Under the pieces are notes generated by a model. It was not told where the DNA came from and made no database searches. It worked only from the letters and a program-made list of their open reading frames with translations. The translations under genes and the position numbers were made by a program. Shown in pieces: positions 7,525-14,646 of a stretch of DNA of 23,884 nucleotides; the stretch's first letter is position 1, and every line of letters begins with the position of its first letter. This stretch comes from a virus. The DNA lies in IMG/VR virus record IMGVR_UViG_3300023478_000005, positions 1 to 23,884 of that record; one strand, 5' to 3'.

Positions 7525-7662
7525 GAGTATGTCTTTTTGCCGTAATAGATTAAATAGCTCTGTGAGCATAACAAGATGAGCCGATCGCGTGGCATTGGCT
7601 TGCTCTTCCGCCACGGCTCTCGCCAACTGTTGAATCTGTTCTAGCATTGCTTGATTGACCAT
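7405..7662 (-). CDS. Reverse-strand small helical protein, candidate moron
   Basis: The 85-residue protein (starting MVNQAMLEQIQQLARAVAEE) has balanced composition for a soluble alpha-helical protein, rich in Ala, Leu, Gln and Glu. On its own strand GGAGA (complement of 7671-7675) lies eight bases before the ATG. It runs opposite to the whole late operon and lies in an island between a terminator (7207-7234) and the gpG ribosome site. Reverse-oriented genes of this kind in late operons are often lysogenic-conversion genes (morons). No family, membrane segment or zinc motif is recognised, so the function is unknown. Confidence 0.62.
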   Translation of the reverse strand: MVNQAMLEQIQQLARAVAEEQANATRSAHLVMLTELFNLLRQKDILSTTEISAFCSKLDTASVVMGTTAPQVATALTEVTLALRQ

Positions 7663-7733
7663 ATTTTAGATCTCCATGATATGAGGGATAAGGTACACAC
7701 CAAACAAATAATATAATATAAAAAGGAGGTAAT

Positions 7734-8183
7734 ATGGCAGGTGCAAGTGAGTTCATATCCATTGATGTAGATGATAAGCAAATGCAGCAAGTGTTTGGTC
7801 GGTTACAGCAGGCTGGTCAGAACATGGATCCCGTGTTTGCCGATATTGGCGAGTATCTATTAGAATCAACCAAACAACGATTTGTTGATCAGGTTGATCC
7901 CGATGGCCTGCCTTGGCAGCCGCTCTCTGACAATAGCCACAAAGAAAAGAATGCCGATAAGATCTTGCTGGAGCATGGCGGGCTATTGGATTCATTACAC
8001 TACACCAGTGATGCCCAGCAAGTCGAGTTCGGTACGAATCTTATTTATGGCGCAACACATCAGTTTGGTGATGATGCTCGCAATATTCCAGCCCGCGCAT
8101 TTTTAGGAATATCCGTAGAGGATGAGCTTATCATCCTTGATTTAGCAGAGGCATTTCTTCTGGAACACCTTGCGCCTGTGTAA
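7734..8183 (+). CDS. Virion morphogenesis protein, Mu gpG-like (Phage_tail_S family)
   Basis: The 149-residue protein belongs to the family of Mu gpG and P2 gpS, needed for tail completion or head-tail joining. Recognisable parts are FADIGEYLLESTKQRFVDQV, the DGLPWQPLS motif, the ILLEHGGLLDSLHY motif, YGATHQFGD, and the C-terminal IPARAFLGIS. AAGGAGG at 7723-7729 sets the start. It follows the reverse-strand island and precedes the second late leader, the order seen for F-G-I in Mu. Confidence 0.92.
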   Translation: MAGASEFISIDVDDKQMQQVFGRLQQAGQNMDPVFADIGEYLLESTKQRFVDQVDPDGLPWQPLSDNSHKEKNADKILLEHGGLLDSLHYTSDAQQVEFGTNLIYGATHQFGDDARNIPARAFLGISVEDELIILDLAEAFLLEHLAPV

Positions 8184-8209
8184 CGCTGTTTCAATAGTTG
8201 TAATGCATG

Positions 8210-8239
8210 TTGACAGCATTGCTAACCTTGTTCTACGGT
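8210..8239 (+). promoter_or_regulatory. Possible sigma70-type promoter before the protease operon
   Basis: TTGACA (8210-8215) matches the -35 consensus fully. An 18-base spacer leads to TACGGT (8234-8239), a weak -10 with three of six matches. A weak -10 behind a good -35 could mean activator dependence. If used, the start site would be near 8246 and dyad copy 2 would lie in the 5' untranslated leader. Confidence 0.3.
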
Positions 8240-8260
8240 AGACTCATCAAATACATACAT

Positions 8261-8284
8261 CTCGCCTGAATCACTTCAGGCGGA
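8261..8284. promoter_or_regulatory. Dyad element, copy 2 (upstream of the protease gene)
   Basis: CTCGCCTGAA and CTTCAGGCGGA flank a 3-base centre (TCA). Twenty-one of 24 bases match copy 1 at 29-52, and only the centre differs while the palindromic arms are conserved. Both copies have an ATAC tetramer a few bases upstream. Conserved arms with a free centre are typical of a protein-binding dyad or a conserved RNA hairpin. Function is inferred. Confidence 0.6.
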
Positions 8285-8315
8285 CTAGCTCACGTAAAGC
8301 CGCACAATTCGCTGC

Positions 8316-9449
8316 ATGACGACAGCAAAAACACCCCCACATATTCATGCATTCTCGGCTGGCGAGCATATCACCGCCGCTGGCGACAAAGTCCGCATTA
8401 CTGCGAATGATCTAAAAGCATCCGCAGCAGCCTACAATCCTGAACTTCATGAAGCTCCGATTGTGATTGGGCATCCCACTGGTGAATCCCCTGCCTACGG
8501 CTGGATTGAATCTTTCGCTGTGCAAGGCAATGATTTCATCGCACAGCCTACGCAAGTCAACCCAGATTTTGCCGAACTGAATAATTCAGGCGCATTCAAA
8601 AAGCGCTCGATGTCTTTTTACCATCCCGAAAACAAAGCCAACCCAGCCCCCGGCGTTTGGTATCCGCGCCATCTTGGATTTTTAGGTGCGCAACCCCCGG
8701 CGGTTAAGGGTCTGCGCGATTTCAATTTCCAAGAAGATGATGGCGATAGCATCACCATTGAATTTGGCGAATGGGAAGATCGGGTAGAAGCAGGCGTATT
8801 CCGCAGCTTGCGCGAATGGATTCTTGCCAAGTTTGGCAAAGAAGATGCCGATGCCGCCATCCCAAGTTGGGATGTTGATCTTCTTCAAGAAGCTGCTGTA
8901 AAACAAAAAGAAGAGCCCACAACTTCATTTTCAGAAAATAATCCAACGGAGGACACTATGACCCGAGAAGAAAAAGCGGCGGCGCAAGCCGAGCTTGATA
9001 CACAAAAAGCATTGCTGGATACGCAAGCAGCCGAATTTGCCGAGCGTGAAACAGCATTGGCAAAGCGTGAGCAAGCAGCGCATCGCACAACCTGCGTAGA
9101 ATTCACTGAAAGCCTAGTGGCAGATGGCAAAGTATTGCCCGCTCAAAAAGATAATCTTATCGAATTTATGGCAGGTCTGGAACATGTTGAGACTGTCGAA
9201 TTCGGTGAAGGTGATGGCACAGTCGCTAAAACACAGCTGAAATTTATGCAGGATTACCTAGCAGCGCAACCGAAGGTTGTTGCTTTTGGCGAGCATGATC
9301 AAAGCGATGGCAAATCCATTGATTTGGATGATGCGCCCGCATTGGCAAAAGCCGCTGTGGAATTCCAAGAATCCGAGGCTGCTGCAGGCCGAGCCATCTC
9401 AGTCACTCAGGCTGTTGCTCATGTTAAAAAATCGCAAGGGGAAAACTAA
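8316..9449 (+). CDS. Phage prohead protease with C-terminal scaffold, Mu gpI-like
   Basis: The 377-residue protein belongs to the Mu I family of head maturation proteases. The protease part (about residues 1-170) shows the conserved PIVIGHPTGESPAYGWIES motif with His53 and the FKKRSMSFYHP motif with the candidate nucleophile Ser98 or Ser100. From residue 215 the protein is a charged helical scaffold-like region (EEKAAAQAELDTQ onward) that is also made separately from an internal start. The protease would trim scaffold and capsid during head maturation. The ATG is the only reasonable start, as a TAA lies seven codons upstream, yet no Shine-Dalgarno site is visible. Confidence 0.93.
   Translation: MTTAKTPPHIHAFSAGEHITAAGDKVRITANDLKASAAAYNPELHEAPIVIGHPTGESPAYGWIESFAVQGNDFIAQPTQVNPDFAELNNSGAFKKRSMSFYHPENKANPAPGVWYPRHLGFLGAQPPAVKGLRDFNFQEDDGDSITIEFGEWEDRVEAGVFRSLREWILAKFGKEDADAAIPSWDVDLLQEAAVKQKEEPTTSFSENNPTEDTMTREEKAAAQAELDTQKALLDTQAAEFAERETALAKREQAAHRTTCVEFTESLVADGKVLPAQKDNLIEFMAGLEHVETVEFGEGDGTVAKTQLKFMQDYLAAQPKVVAFGEHDQSDGKSIDLDDAPALAKAAVEFQESEAAAGRAISVTQAVAHVKKSQGEN
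8958..9449 (+). CDS. Nested in-frame scaffold protein, Mu gpZ-like
   Basis: An internal ATG in frame with the protease (residue 215) is preceded by CGGAGGA (8947-8953), a much better ribosome site than that of the full-length gene. The 163-residue product would be mostly helical, with a coiled-coil-like repeat (ALLDTQAAEFAERETALAKR). In Mu the scaffold gpZ is encoded by the 3' end of gene I in the same way. The scaffold guides capsid assembly and is then degraded by the protease. Translation from this start is inferred from the ribosome site and the Mu precedent. Confidence 0.78.
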   Translation: MTREEKAAAQAELDTQKALLDTQAAEFAERETALAKREQAAHRTTCVEFTESLVADGKVLPAQKDNLIEFMAGLEHVETVEFGEGDGTVAKTQLKFMQDYLAAQPKVVAFGEHDQSDGKSIDLDDAPALAKAAVEFQESEAAAGRAISVTQAVAHVKKSQGEN

Positions 9450-9826
9450 TGCACAATCCAGGATTGATTAAAAACTTACTCGCGGCTGCCGTCATCGCGC
9501 CATACCGCATCGTTAAATTTGGTGTAGATGATAACCATGTTGTTCAAAGCGCAGCAGCTACCGATGCATTGATTGGTGTTACTGGCCAGCTCGGGGCACT
9601 TGCAGCAGAGAGTCGAGTTGATATCACGCTTAGTGGCGTGGTCTATGTTGAATACGGCGGTGTCGTAACACGCGGCGATCCGCTCACCTCCGATGCCAAG
9701 GGCATGGCTGTTGTGGCAATACCAGCTGCCGGCGTGAACAACCGCATCATCGGCTTTGCAATGGTTTCTGGTGTGCTCGGAGATGTCGGCAGTGTCGATA
9801 TCAGCAAAAACAAAATTCAGGGATAA
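9449..9826 (+). CDS. Capsid cement/decoration protein (DUF2190-like)
   Basis: The 125-residue protein is rich in Val, Ala and Gly with a beta-rich pattern. It has segments such as VDITLSGVVYVEYGGVVTRG followed by DPLTSDAKGMAV, and a C-terminal IIGFAMVSG typical of DUF2190-type cement proteins. These trimerise on the capsid surface and stabilise the shell. It sits between the protease/scaffold and the major capsid gene, the standard place. The start overlaps the protease stop (TAATG). Confidence 0.82.
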   Translation: MHNPGLIKNLLAAAVIAPYRIVKFGVDDNHVVQSAAATDALIGVTGQLGALAAESRVDITLSGVVYVEYGGVVTRGDPLTSDAKGMAVVAIPAAGVNNRIIGFAMVSGVLGDVGSVDISKNKIQG

Positions 9827-9837
9827 GGGAAAAACAA

Positions 9838-10911
9838 ATGAAAAAATCTAATAGTATTATAACATTCGCACTGCTGGCCGTTGTGGTAGTAGCGATCGGC
9901 GGGGTAGACCCAGCCAGCGCATCTGGCTCGATAGATTTTGGTGGGCTTGGTGGTGTTAGTCTAGCTGCATTGGCATTTGGCGGGATCACCAATTCACCAA
10001 TGCCAATCATCCCGGAACTTACCGCTATTGCGATAGGTTACAAAAACAAGAAGATGATTGCTGATGATGTGTTACCGATTGTGCCAGTTGGTAAACAGGA
10101 TTTCACATACTTCGAATACGCACTGGAAGATGGTTTTACAGTGCCTGATACAAAAGTTGGCCGCACCTCAAAACCCAACGAAGTAGAATTTTCAGGCACA
10201 TCGAAAACAGAATCAACAGAAGATCACGGCTTGGATTATCCGATTCCACAGCGTGATATTGACAATGCTCTGCCGAATCACAATCCGCTTGGACGCGGCG
10301 TGGAAAAAGTCATGAACTTGATCGAACTTGATCGTGAGATTCGTGTATCAAGCATGGTGTTTGATCCAGCTAATTTTGCCGCCAATAATAAGCAGGCTCT
10401 AGCTGGGACTTCGAAGTACACCGATCCAACATCTACACCGATCACGGATATTCGTACTGCTCTCGATGCTATGTTGCTGCGGGCCAACAAAATGACAATT
10501 GGTCGCTTGGCCTTCTCAGCGCTTCAAACGCATCCGGATATCGTTAAAGCTACACATCGCAATTCTGGCGATTCTGGTGTAGCTGCGCGCCAAGCCATTG
10601 CTGAACTCTTCGAACTCGAAGATATTTATGTAGGTGAAGCGCGTGTGAACACTGCTCGCAAAGGCCAAGTGCTAGCTTTGCAACGTGCATGGGGTCCGCA
10701 TATCTGCTTGCACTATACCGATAATATGGCTGATACGAATGGTGGCCAGGCATCGTTTGGTATAACTGCCTCTTTCGGCGGCCGCCGTGCCGGCTCTCTC
10801 CCTGATTCGAATATTGGTCTCGATGGTGGTCAGCGTGTTCGTGCCGGTGAGTCCGTCAAAGAACTACTGATTGCTCCTGATCTGGGTTATTTGATCTCCA
10901 ATGTAGTTTAA
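9838..10911 (+). CDS. Major capsid protein with a signal-peptide-like N-terminus
   Basis: The 357-residue protein resembles the major capsid family found in Mu-like and related phages. Supporting features are its place after scaffold and cement, and core motifs such as ADDVLPIVPVGKQDFTYFEY, the ALPNHNPLG segment, a TALDAMLLRANKMTIGRLAF helix, and a C-terminal jelly of Gly and Val. HK97 fold is expected. The first 28 residues (MKKSNSIITFALLAVVVVAI, then DPASA) are basic, strongly hydrophobic and end in an Ala-Ser-Ala site like a secretion signal, which is odd for a capsid protein. AAGGG lies upstream of this ATG; an alternative ATG near 9999 lacks a good ribosome site. Confidence 0.88.
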   Translation: MKKSNSIITFALLAVVVVAIGGVDPASASGSIDFGGLGGVSLAALAFGGITNSPMPIIPELTAIAIGYKNKKMIADDVLPIVPVGKQDFTYFEYALEDGFTVPDTKVGRTSKPNEVEFSGTSKTESTEDHGLDYPIPQRDIDNALPNHNPLGRGVEKVMNLIELDREIRVSSMVFDPANFAANNKQALAGTSKYTDPTSTPITDIRTALDAMLLRANKMTIGRLAFSALQTHPDIVKATHRNSGDSGVAARQAIAELFELEDIYVGEARVNTARKGQVLALQRAWGPHICLHYTDNMADTNGGQASFGITASFGGRRAGSLPDSNIGLDGGQRVRAGESVKELLIAPDLGYLISNVV

Positions 10912-10941
10912 GAATTAGAGCACAATAAAAACAAGAACGTT

Positions 10942-10974
10942 AAAAGGGAGGGAGAAGAACTCTTCCTCCCTTTT
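10942..10974 (+). terminator. Terminator-like stem-loop after the capsid gene
   Basis: AAAAGGGAGGGA (10942-10953) pairs with TTCCTCCCTTTT (10963-10974) with one G-T pair and a 9-base loop. It ends in a T-run. This may cap transcripts for the highly expressed head genes, with partial read-through into gp35 and beyond. Confidence 0.8.
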
Positions 10975-10994
10975 CTAACCCTAGGAGGATAACA

Positions 10995-11351
10995 ATGTCA
11001 AACTGCCTAATGCCAAACTATCTTGTTAAACAAGCTGTAAAACATGATGGAAAAAGCTATGTCGATGGCGATACAATTAAGTTGCCAGAAGCTGAAGCAC
11101 AAGAACTGATTGATGCTGGAATACTTGGTCAGGCGACCAAGCCATCAAAATCAGAAAAGCCTTCTGATGCAGTGCTGCTTCAACAAATTATTGATGCAGT
11201 GGCATCGCTGGATAAAGATGACGCTGATTTGTGGACAAACAGCGGCAAAGCTCAAGTGGCAGCAATTGAAGCCGTGCTTGGGTTTGATATATCTGCAAAA
11301 GATCGTGATGCAGCTTTAGCATCAATTGAAAAAACTGGGGCTGCTGAGTAA
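10995..11351 (+). CDS. Mu gp35-like protein
   Basis: The 118-residue protein has an N-terminal strand-rich module (YLVKQAVKHDGKSYVDGDTI, then a short AQELIDAGIL helix), a charged linker, and a C-terminal helix pair with DLWTNSGKAQVAAIEAVLGF that resembles HeH/LEM-like modules in gp35-type proteins. In Mu this gene follows the major capsid gene, and its exact role is not settled. AGGAGG at 10983-10988 sets the start, six bases before the ATG, right after the terminator-like stem-loop. Confidence 0.78.
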   Translation: MSNCLMPNYLVKQAVKHDGKSYVDGDTIKLPEAEAQELIDAGILGQATKPSKSEKPSDAVLLQQIIDAVASLDKDDADLWTNSGKAQVAAIEAVLGFDISAKDRDAALASIEKTGAAE

Positions 11352-11354
11352 GTC

Positions 11355-11783
11355 ATGTCCTATGCTACGCGACAAGGAATGATTGACCGGTTTGGTAAAG
11401 CTGAGCTTATACAGCTTACGGATCGTGCTACGCCAACTACGGACATGATTGATGATACCGTGCTTAATGCGGCTTTGAATGATGCTGACGCTGAAATCAA
11501 TAGCTACATTCAGGCACGGTATCCCTTGCCGCTGGCATCCATACCTTTGCAGATTTCCCGCATTGCACGTGATATTGCGCGTTATTATTTGTATGATGAC
11601 AGTGTCACGGAAACGGTTGAAAAACGCTACAAAGAAGCCCTTAAAACACTCGAACAAATAGCCAAAGGTATTGTCCACCTGGGTCTTGATCCAGTGGGTG
11701 ATACAACGCCATCAAGTGCATCACCAGAAACATCAGCTAATGCACCTGTATTTTCGCAAGAACGTCTCGCGGGTTATCGCTAA
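11355..11783 (+). CDS. Mu gp36-like head-tail connector (DUF1320)
   Basis: The 142-residue protein matches the DUF1320 family (Mu gp36). The pattern is MSYATRQGMIDRFGKAELIQ at the start, then ALNDADAEINSYIQARYPLPL and the ISRIARDIARYYLYDD core helix. These are helical gp6-like adaptors at the head-tail interface. The gene starts four bases after the gp35 stop, and its stop overlaps the gp37 start (TAATG). Confidence 0.9.
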   Translation: MSYATRQGMIDRFGKAELIQLTDRATPTTDMIDDTVLNAALNDADAEINSYIQARYPLPLASIPLQISRIARDIARYYLYDDSVTETVEKRYKEALKTLEQIAKGIVHLGLDPVGDTTPSSASPETSANAPVFSQERLAGYR

Positions 11784-12331
11784 TGCCAACTTTTGAAGCA
11801 TACGAAAATGCTATGGCAGCCGCTTTAAAGACAGTTGCAGGCATTGATTCTGTGGATGAATACGCAGCTGCTTTGGATGCAGCAGCTCTTAAGAAAGTAG
11901 CACCAAGAAATGCTGGCCTTGTGATTGTTCCGCTGGGTGGTCAGCCAGACCGAGCGCAGCCAAGCACAGGTCAGCTAGCCTTTTCTTGTCGCACAGGTGC
12001 ATTCATTGTATCTCGCAATGCACGTGGGGCTACAAACCGAAGCATAGCTGCCAGAACTTTGGCACGTAATGTTATGCTGTTTATTCACCAAAATCATTGG
12101 GGTCTCGCGGATACCCATGCCGCAGTCATCGAGAAACTTGAAAATCGTTCATCGGGGGCTGCTGATAAAGCTGGTTATGCGGTTTGGCTGGTCGTATGGA
12201 AACAAACTATTTACCTCGATCTTGAGCCTGTTGATACATCGGTTGTGCCAACCGCTGTATTTGCATCGCGAGCGCCTGATATTGGCGTAGGCCACGTTGC
12301 AGATTACCAGCATGTGGATACTTCAATATGA
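11783..12331 (+). CDS. Mu gp37-like protein (DUF1834)
   Basis: The 182-residue protein matches the DUF1834 family at the position of Mu gp37, directly after gp36 and before the tail. It has an N-terminal helix (FEAYENAMAAALKTVAGI), a central region with Gly and Pro turns, and the C-terminal GYAVWLVVWKQTIYLDLE stretch. A role as tail terminator or head-tail joining protein is plausible. It is the last Mu-type gene; the next gene is P2-type, so the mosaic joint lies here. Confidence 0.82.
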   Translation: MPTFEAYENAMAAALKTVAGIDSVDEYAAALDAAALKKVAPRNAGLVIVPLGGQPDRAQPSTGQLAFSCRTGAFIVSRNARGATNRSIAARTLARNVMLFIHQNHWGLADTHAAVIEKLENRSSGAADKAGYAVWLVVWKQTIYLDLEPVDTSVVPTAVFASRAPDIGVGHVADYQHVDTSI

Positions 12332-12855
12332 GTGCCTCTTTCACTATCGCTGAACTTGAACGCCGCCTACTCAATATGATCCGCTTCGGTATGATTACAT
12401 CGGTTGATTTGAACTCGGCAACATGCCGTGTAAAACTTGATGATACGCACACCACAGGTGATTTGCCTTGGTCTGTCCAGCGAGCAGGTAATGTGCGCAC
12501 CTGGTCACCGTTGAGTGTGGGTGAACAAGTCATGATTATTTCACCCGCAGGCGATTTAACACAAGGCGTTGTGGTGCCTTCGCTGTATCAAAATGCACAT
12601 CCTGCTCCATCAAACAAGGCAAATGAGCATATCACGGATTATGGTGATGGAACGGTTATCACATACGATACCACTGCCCATAAATTGCGCATTGATTGCG
12701 CATCCACGGTTGAAGTGATTGCGCCCAAGGTAGATTTGGGCGGTGTGGGCGGGGCAAAAGTTGCGCGAGTGGGTGATTTGGTTGCGGTTGGAGCTGGTTC
12801 ATCAGCTGGCAACTGGCCCATTTTTTCTGGCTCCGACATCGTGAGCGCAACCTGA
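12328..12855 (+). CDS. Baseplate assembly/spike protein, P2 gpV-like
   Basis: The 175-residue protein starts with an OB-fold domain (MIRFGMITSVDLNSATCRVK, then LPWSVQRAG and WSPLSVGEQVMIISPAGDL), the classic gpV pattern. A short beta-helix-like needle follows (TVITYDTTAHKLRIDCASTV, then VEVIAPKVDLGG). It would trimerise to form the membrane-piercing tip of the contractile tail. The ATG overlaps the gp37 stop (ATGA), so the junction between Mu and P2 modules is translationally coupled. Confidence 0.92.
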   Translation: MSASFTIAELERRLLNMIRFGMITSVDLNSATCRVKLDDTHTTGDLPWSVQRAGNVRTWSPLSVGEQVMIISPAGDLTQGVVVPSLYQNAHPAPSNKANEHITDYGDGTVITYDTTAHKLRIDCASTVEVIAPKVDLGGVGGAKVARVGDLVAVGAGSSAGNWPIFSGSDIVSAT

Positions 12856-13190
12856 TGCAAGGCATGGACAAAAATACAGGTAAAACCATTTCAGGGCGTG
12901 CTCACTTGAAGCAGCGCTTGGATGATATTCTGACCACTCCGCTGGGTTCACGCGTCATGCGCCGCGATTACGGCTCTCGTTTACCACGTCTTGTGGATCG
13001 CCCTATCAATGCATCGCTCAAACTTGATTTGGTGCATGCGACTGCTGAAGCGATTGCGCGTTGGGAAAATGAATTGATTCTGAAGCGGGTACGATTATCA
13101 CAAACCGAACCTGAACATCTTATGCTTGACCTCGAAGGCGTTGAAACCATCAGCGGTGAGCCCATTCGTATTGAGGGCATTTCGTTATGA
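12855..13190 (+). CDS. Baseplate wedge protein, P2 gpW-like (gp25 family)
   Basis: The 111-residue protein matches the gp25/GPW family: HLKQRLDDILTTPLGSRVMR, then RRDYGSRLPRLVDRP and a C-terminal beta pair. It is the conserved wedge component that starts sheath polymerisation in contractile injection systems. It overlaps both gpV and gpJ. A second ATG three codons downstream (12864) is a possible alternative start. Confidence 0.93.
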   Translation: MQGMDKNTGKTISGRAHLKQRLDDILTTPLGSRVMRRDYGSRLPRLVDRPINASLKLDLVHATAEAIARWENELILKRVRLSQTEPEHLMLDLEGVETISGEPIRIEGISL

Positions 13191-14080
13191 GTAAACTAAC
13201 AGACTTAAAAGCGCCCGATGTCATTGAAGCCCTGGACTATGAATCTATATTGGTAAAAATTAAAGCTGACTATTTGGCGGCAAACCCTGCTTATACAGCG
13301 GATGTTGAATCTGATCCTGTGGTTAAAATGATGGAGACATGTGCTTATCGTGAGCTGGGTGTTCGTCAGCGTGTGAATGATGCTGCCAGGGCTTTATTGC
13401 TTGCTGAAGCAGTCGGCACCGATTTGGATCATATTGCATTCACTTATTATCAGGGCTTAACTCGATTACTCGTTGATCCAGGCGATGCCGCAGCCATACC
13501 GCCTATTCCACCTATTTATGAATCAGATGATCGTCTGCGTGAGCGCTGCGCATTATCTTTGTATGCATACAGCACAGCTGGACCACGTGGAGCCTATAAA
13601 TTTTATGCCATGACAGCATCGGCAGATGTCAAAGATGTGGATGTTGCAAAACACACCCCAGCACCAGGCGATGTGACTTTAACACTGTTATCAACCGTGG
13701 GCGATGGTGTAGCTGATCAGGCATTGATTGATTTGGTTCAGCTCGCTTTGGATGCGGAAGATAAACGCCCGCTAAACGACACGCCGTTCACACAAACTGC
13801 GACGATTAAACCTTGGACGCTCGATGCATCATTGATTTGTTATCCCAATGCCAATACCACATTGGTATTGCAGCTTGCCAATGCCGCTGCAACGAAGTTT
13901 GTGGCAGATCACCATGCGCTTGATCATGACATCAATATCTCTGCGCTTGATGCCGCATTGCATGTGCCCGGTGTGCAACGTGTGCAAATAACATCCCCCG
14001 CTGCGGATCTGATAATAAGCAATATTGAAGCTCCGTTTAACACAGCCATTGCGATCGCAATCACAGGAACAGCAACATAA
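13187..14080 (+). CDS. Baseplate protein, P2 gpJ-like
   Basis: The 297-residue protein matches P2 gpJ. It has the N-terminal DYESILVKIKADYLAANPAY motif, then AYRELGVRQRVNDAARALLL, and the YESDDRLRERCALSLYAYST segment followed by the GPRGAYKFYAM motif. It forms the baseplate wedge with gpW and gpI and holds the tail fibres. It overlaps gpW by four bases and gpI by one. Confidence 0.94.
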   Translation: MSKLTDLKAPDVIEALDYESILVKIKADYLAANPAYTADVESDPVVKMMETCAYRELGVRQRVNDAARALLLAEAVGTDLDHIAFTYYQGLTRLLVDPGDAAAIPPIPPIYESDDRLRERCALSLYAYSTAGPRGAYKFYAMTASADVKDVDVAKHTPAPGDVTLTLLSTVGDGVADQALIDLVQLALDAEDKRPLNDTPFTQTATIKPWTLDASLICYPNANTTLVLQLANAAATKFVADHHALDHDINISALDAALHVPGVQRVQITSPAADLIISNIEAPFNTAIAIAITGTAT

Positions 14081-14646
14081 TGGCGAGTAAATCTTTACTC
14101 CCTCCGAATGCTACGGCTCTTGAGCATGCTGCGGATGCTGCAATGGCGCGCATTGCCGATGTGAATGTGCCAATCCGTGATCTATGGAATCCTGATCTAT
14201 GCCCTGAAGCAGTACTGCCGTGGCTCGCATGGGCGTTATCGGTTGAGCCTTGGGATGCGGACTGGGCAGCATGGCAACAGCGTAAAGTGATCAAGGCATC
14301 GATTCCAGTTCATCGCATAAAAGGTACGGTGGCAGCGGTAAAACAAGTGCTTGCTGCTGCGGGCTTTCCTGATGCTGTTGTACTCGAAGGTTTGCACCGC
14401 GCAACATACAATGGTCAGGCATCATACAATGGCAGCTATGTGCATGGTGACCCTATTGCTTGGGCAACGTATCGCATTGTTTTGCCGCGTCCGATGACCA
14501 ACCCGCAAGCCTCATTTGTTCGTGCCCTGCTTACTGAAGCAGACCGAGCAGTGTCTAAATTAATGGGCTTGGAATACACCCAAGTCCCCAATACTTATAA
14601 CGGCGCGTCACTTTATGACGGTGCTTATAATCATGGAGTTGCATAA
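14080..14646 (+). CDS. Tail protein I, P2 gpI-like
   Basis: The 188-residue protein matches phage tail protein I: LLPPNATALEHAADAAMARI at the start, the PWLAWALSVEPWD motif, and VHRIKGTVAAVKQVLAAAGF. The C-terminus carries a repeated Tyr-Asn-Gly pattern (ATYNGQASYNGSY and NTYNGASLYDGAYNHG), a likely fibre-contact region. It joins the baseplate to the tail fibre encoded next. Confidence 0.93.
   Translation: MASKSLLPPNATALEHAADAAMARIADVNVPIRDLWNPDLCPEAVLPWLAWALSVEPWDADWAAWQQRKVIKASIPVHRIKGTVAAVKQVLAAAGFPDAVVLEGLHRATYNGQASYNGSYVHGDPIAWATYRIVLPRPMTNPQASFVRALLTEADRAVSKLMGLEYTQVPNTYNGASLYDGAYNHGVA

Larger units (their letters stand above)
8184..8315 (+). other. Leader region between gpG and the protease gene
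   Basis: No gene is seen in these 132 bases. They contain a consensus -35-like TTGACA, dyad copy 2, and the short untranslated run into the protease ATG at 8316. No Shine-Dalgarno sequence is visible before that ATG. The region corresponds to Mu PI, which drives the head operon from gene I. Confidence 0.6.

Noticed and set aside
7712-7717. TATAAT before gpG as a promoter -10
   Set aside because: The hexamer is perfect, but no -35 match lies 16-18 bases upstream and the start site would fall on the gpG ribosome site. It is probably just AT-rich spacer.
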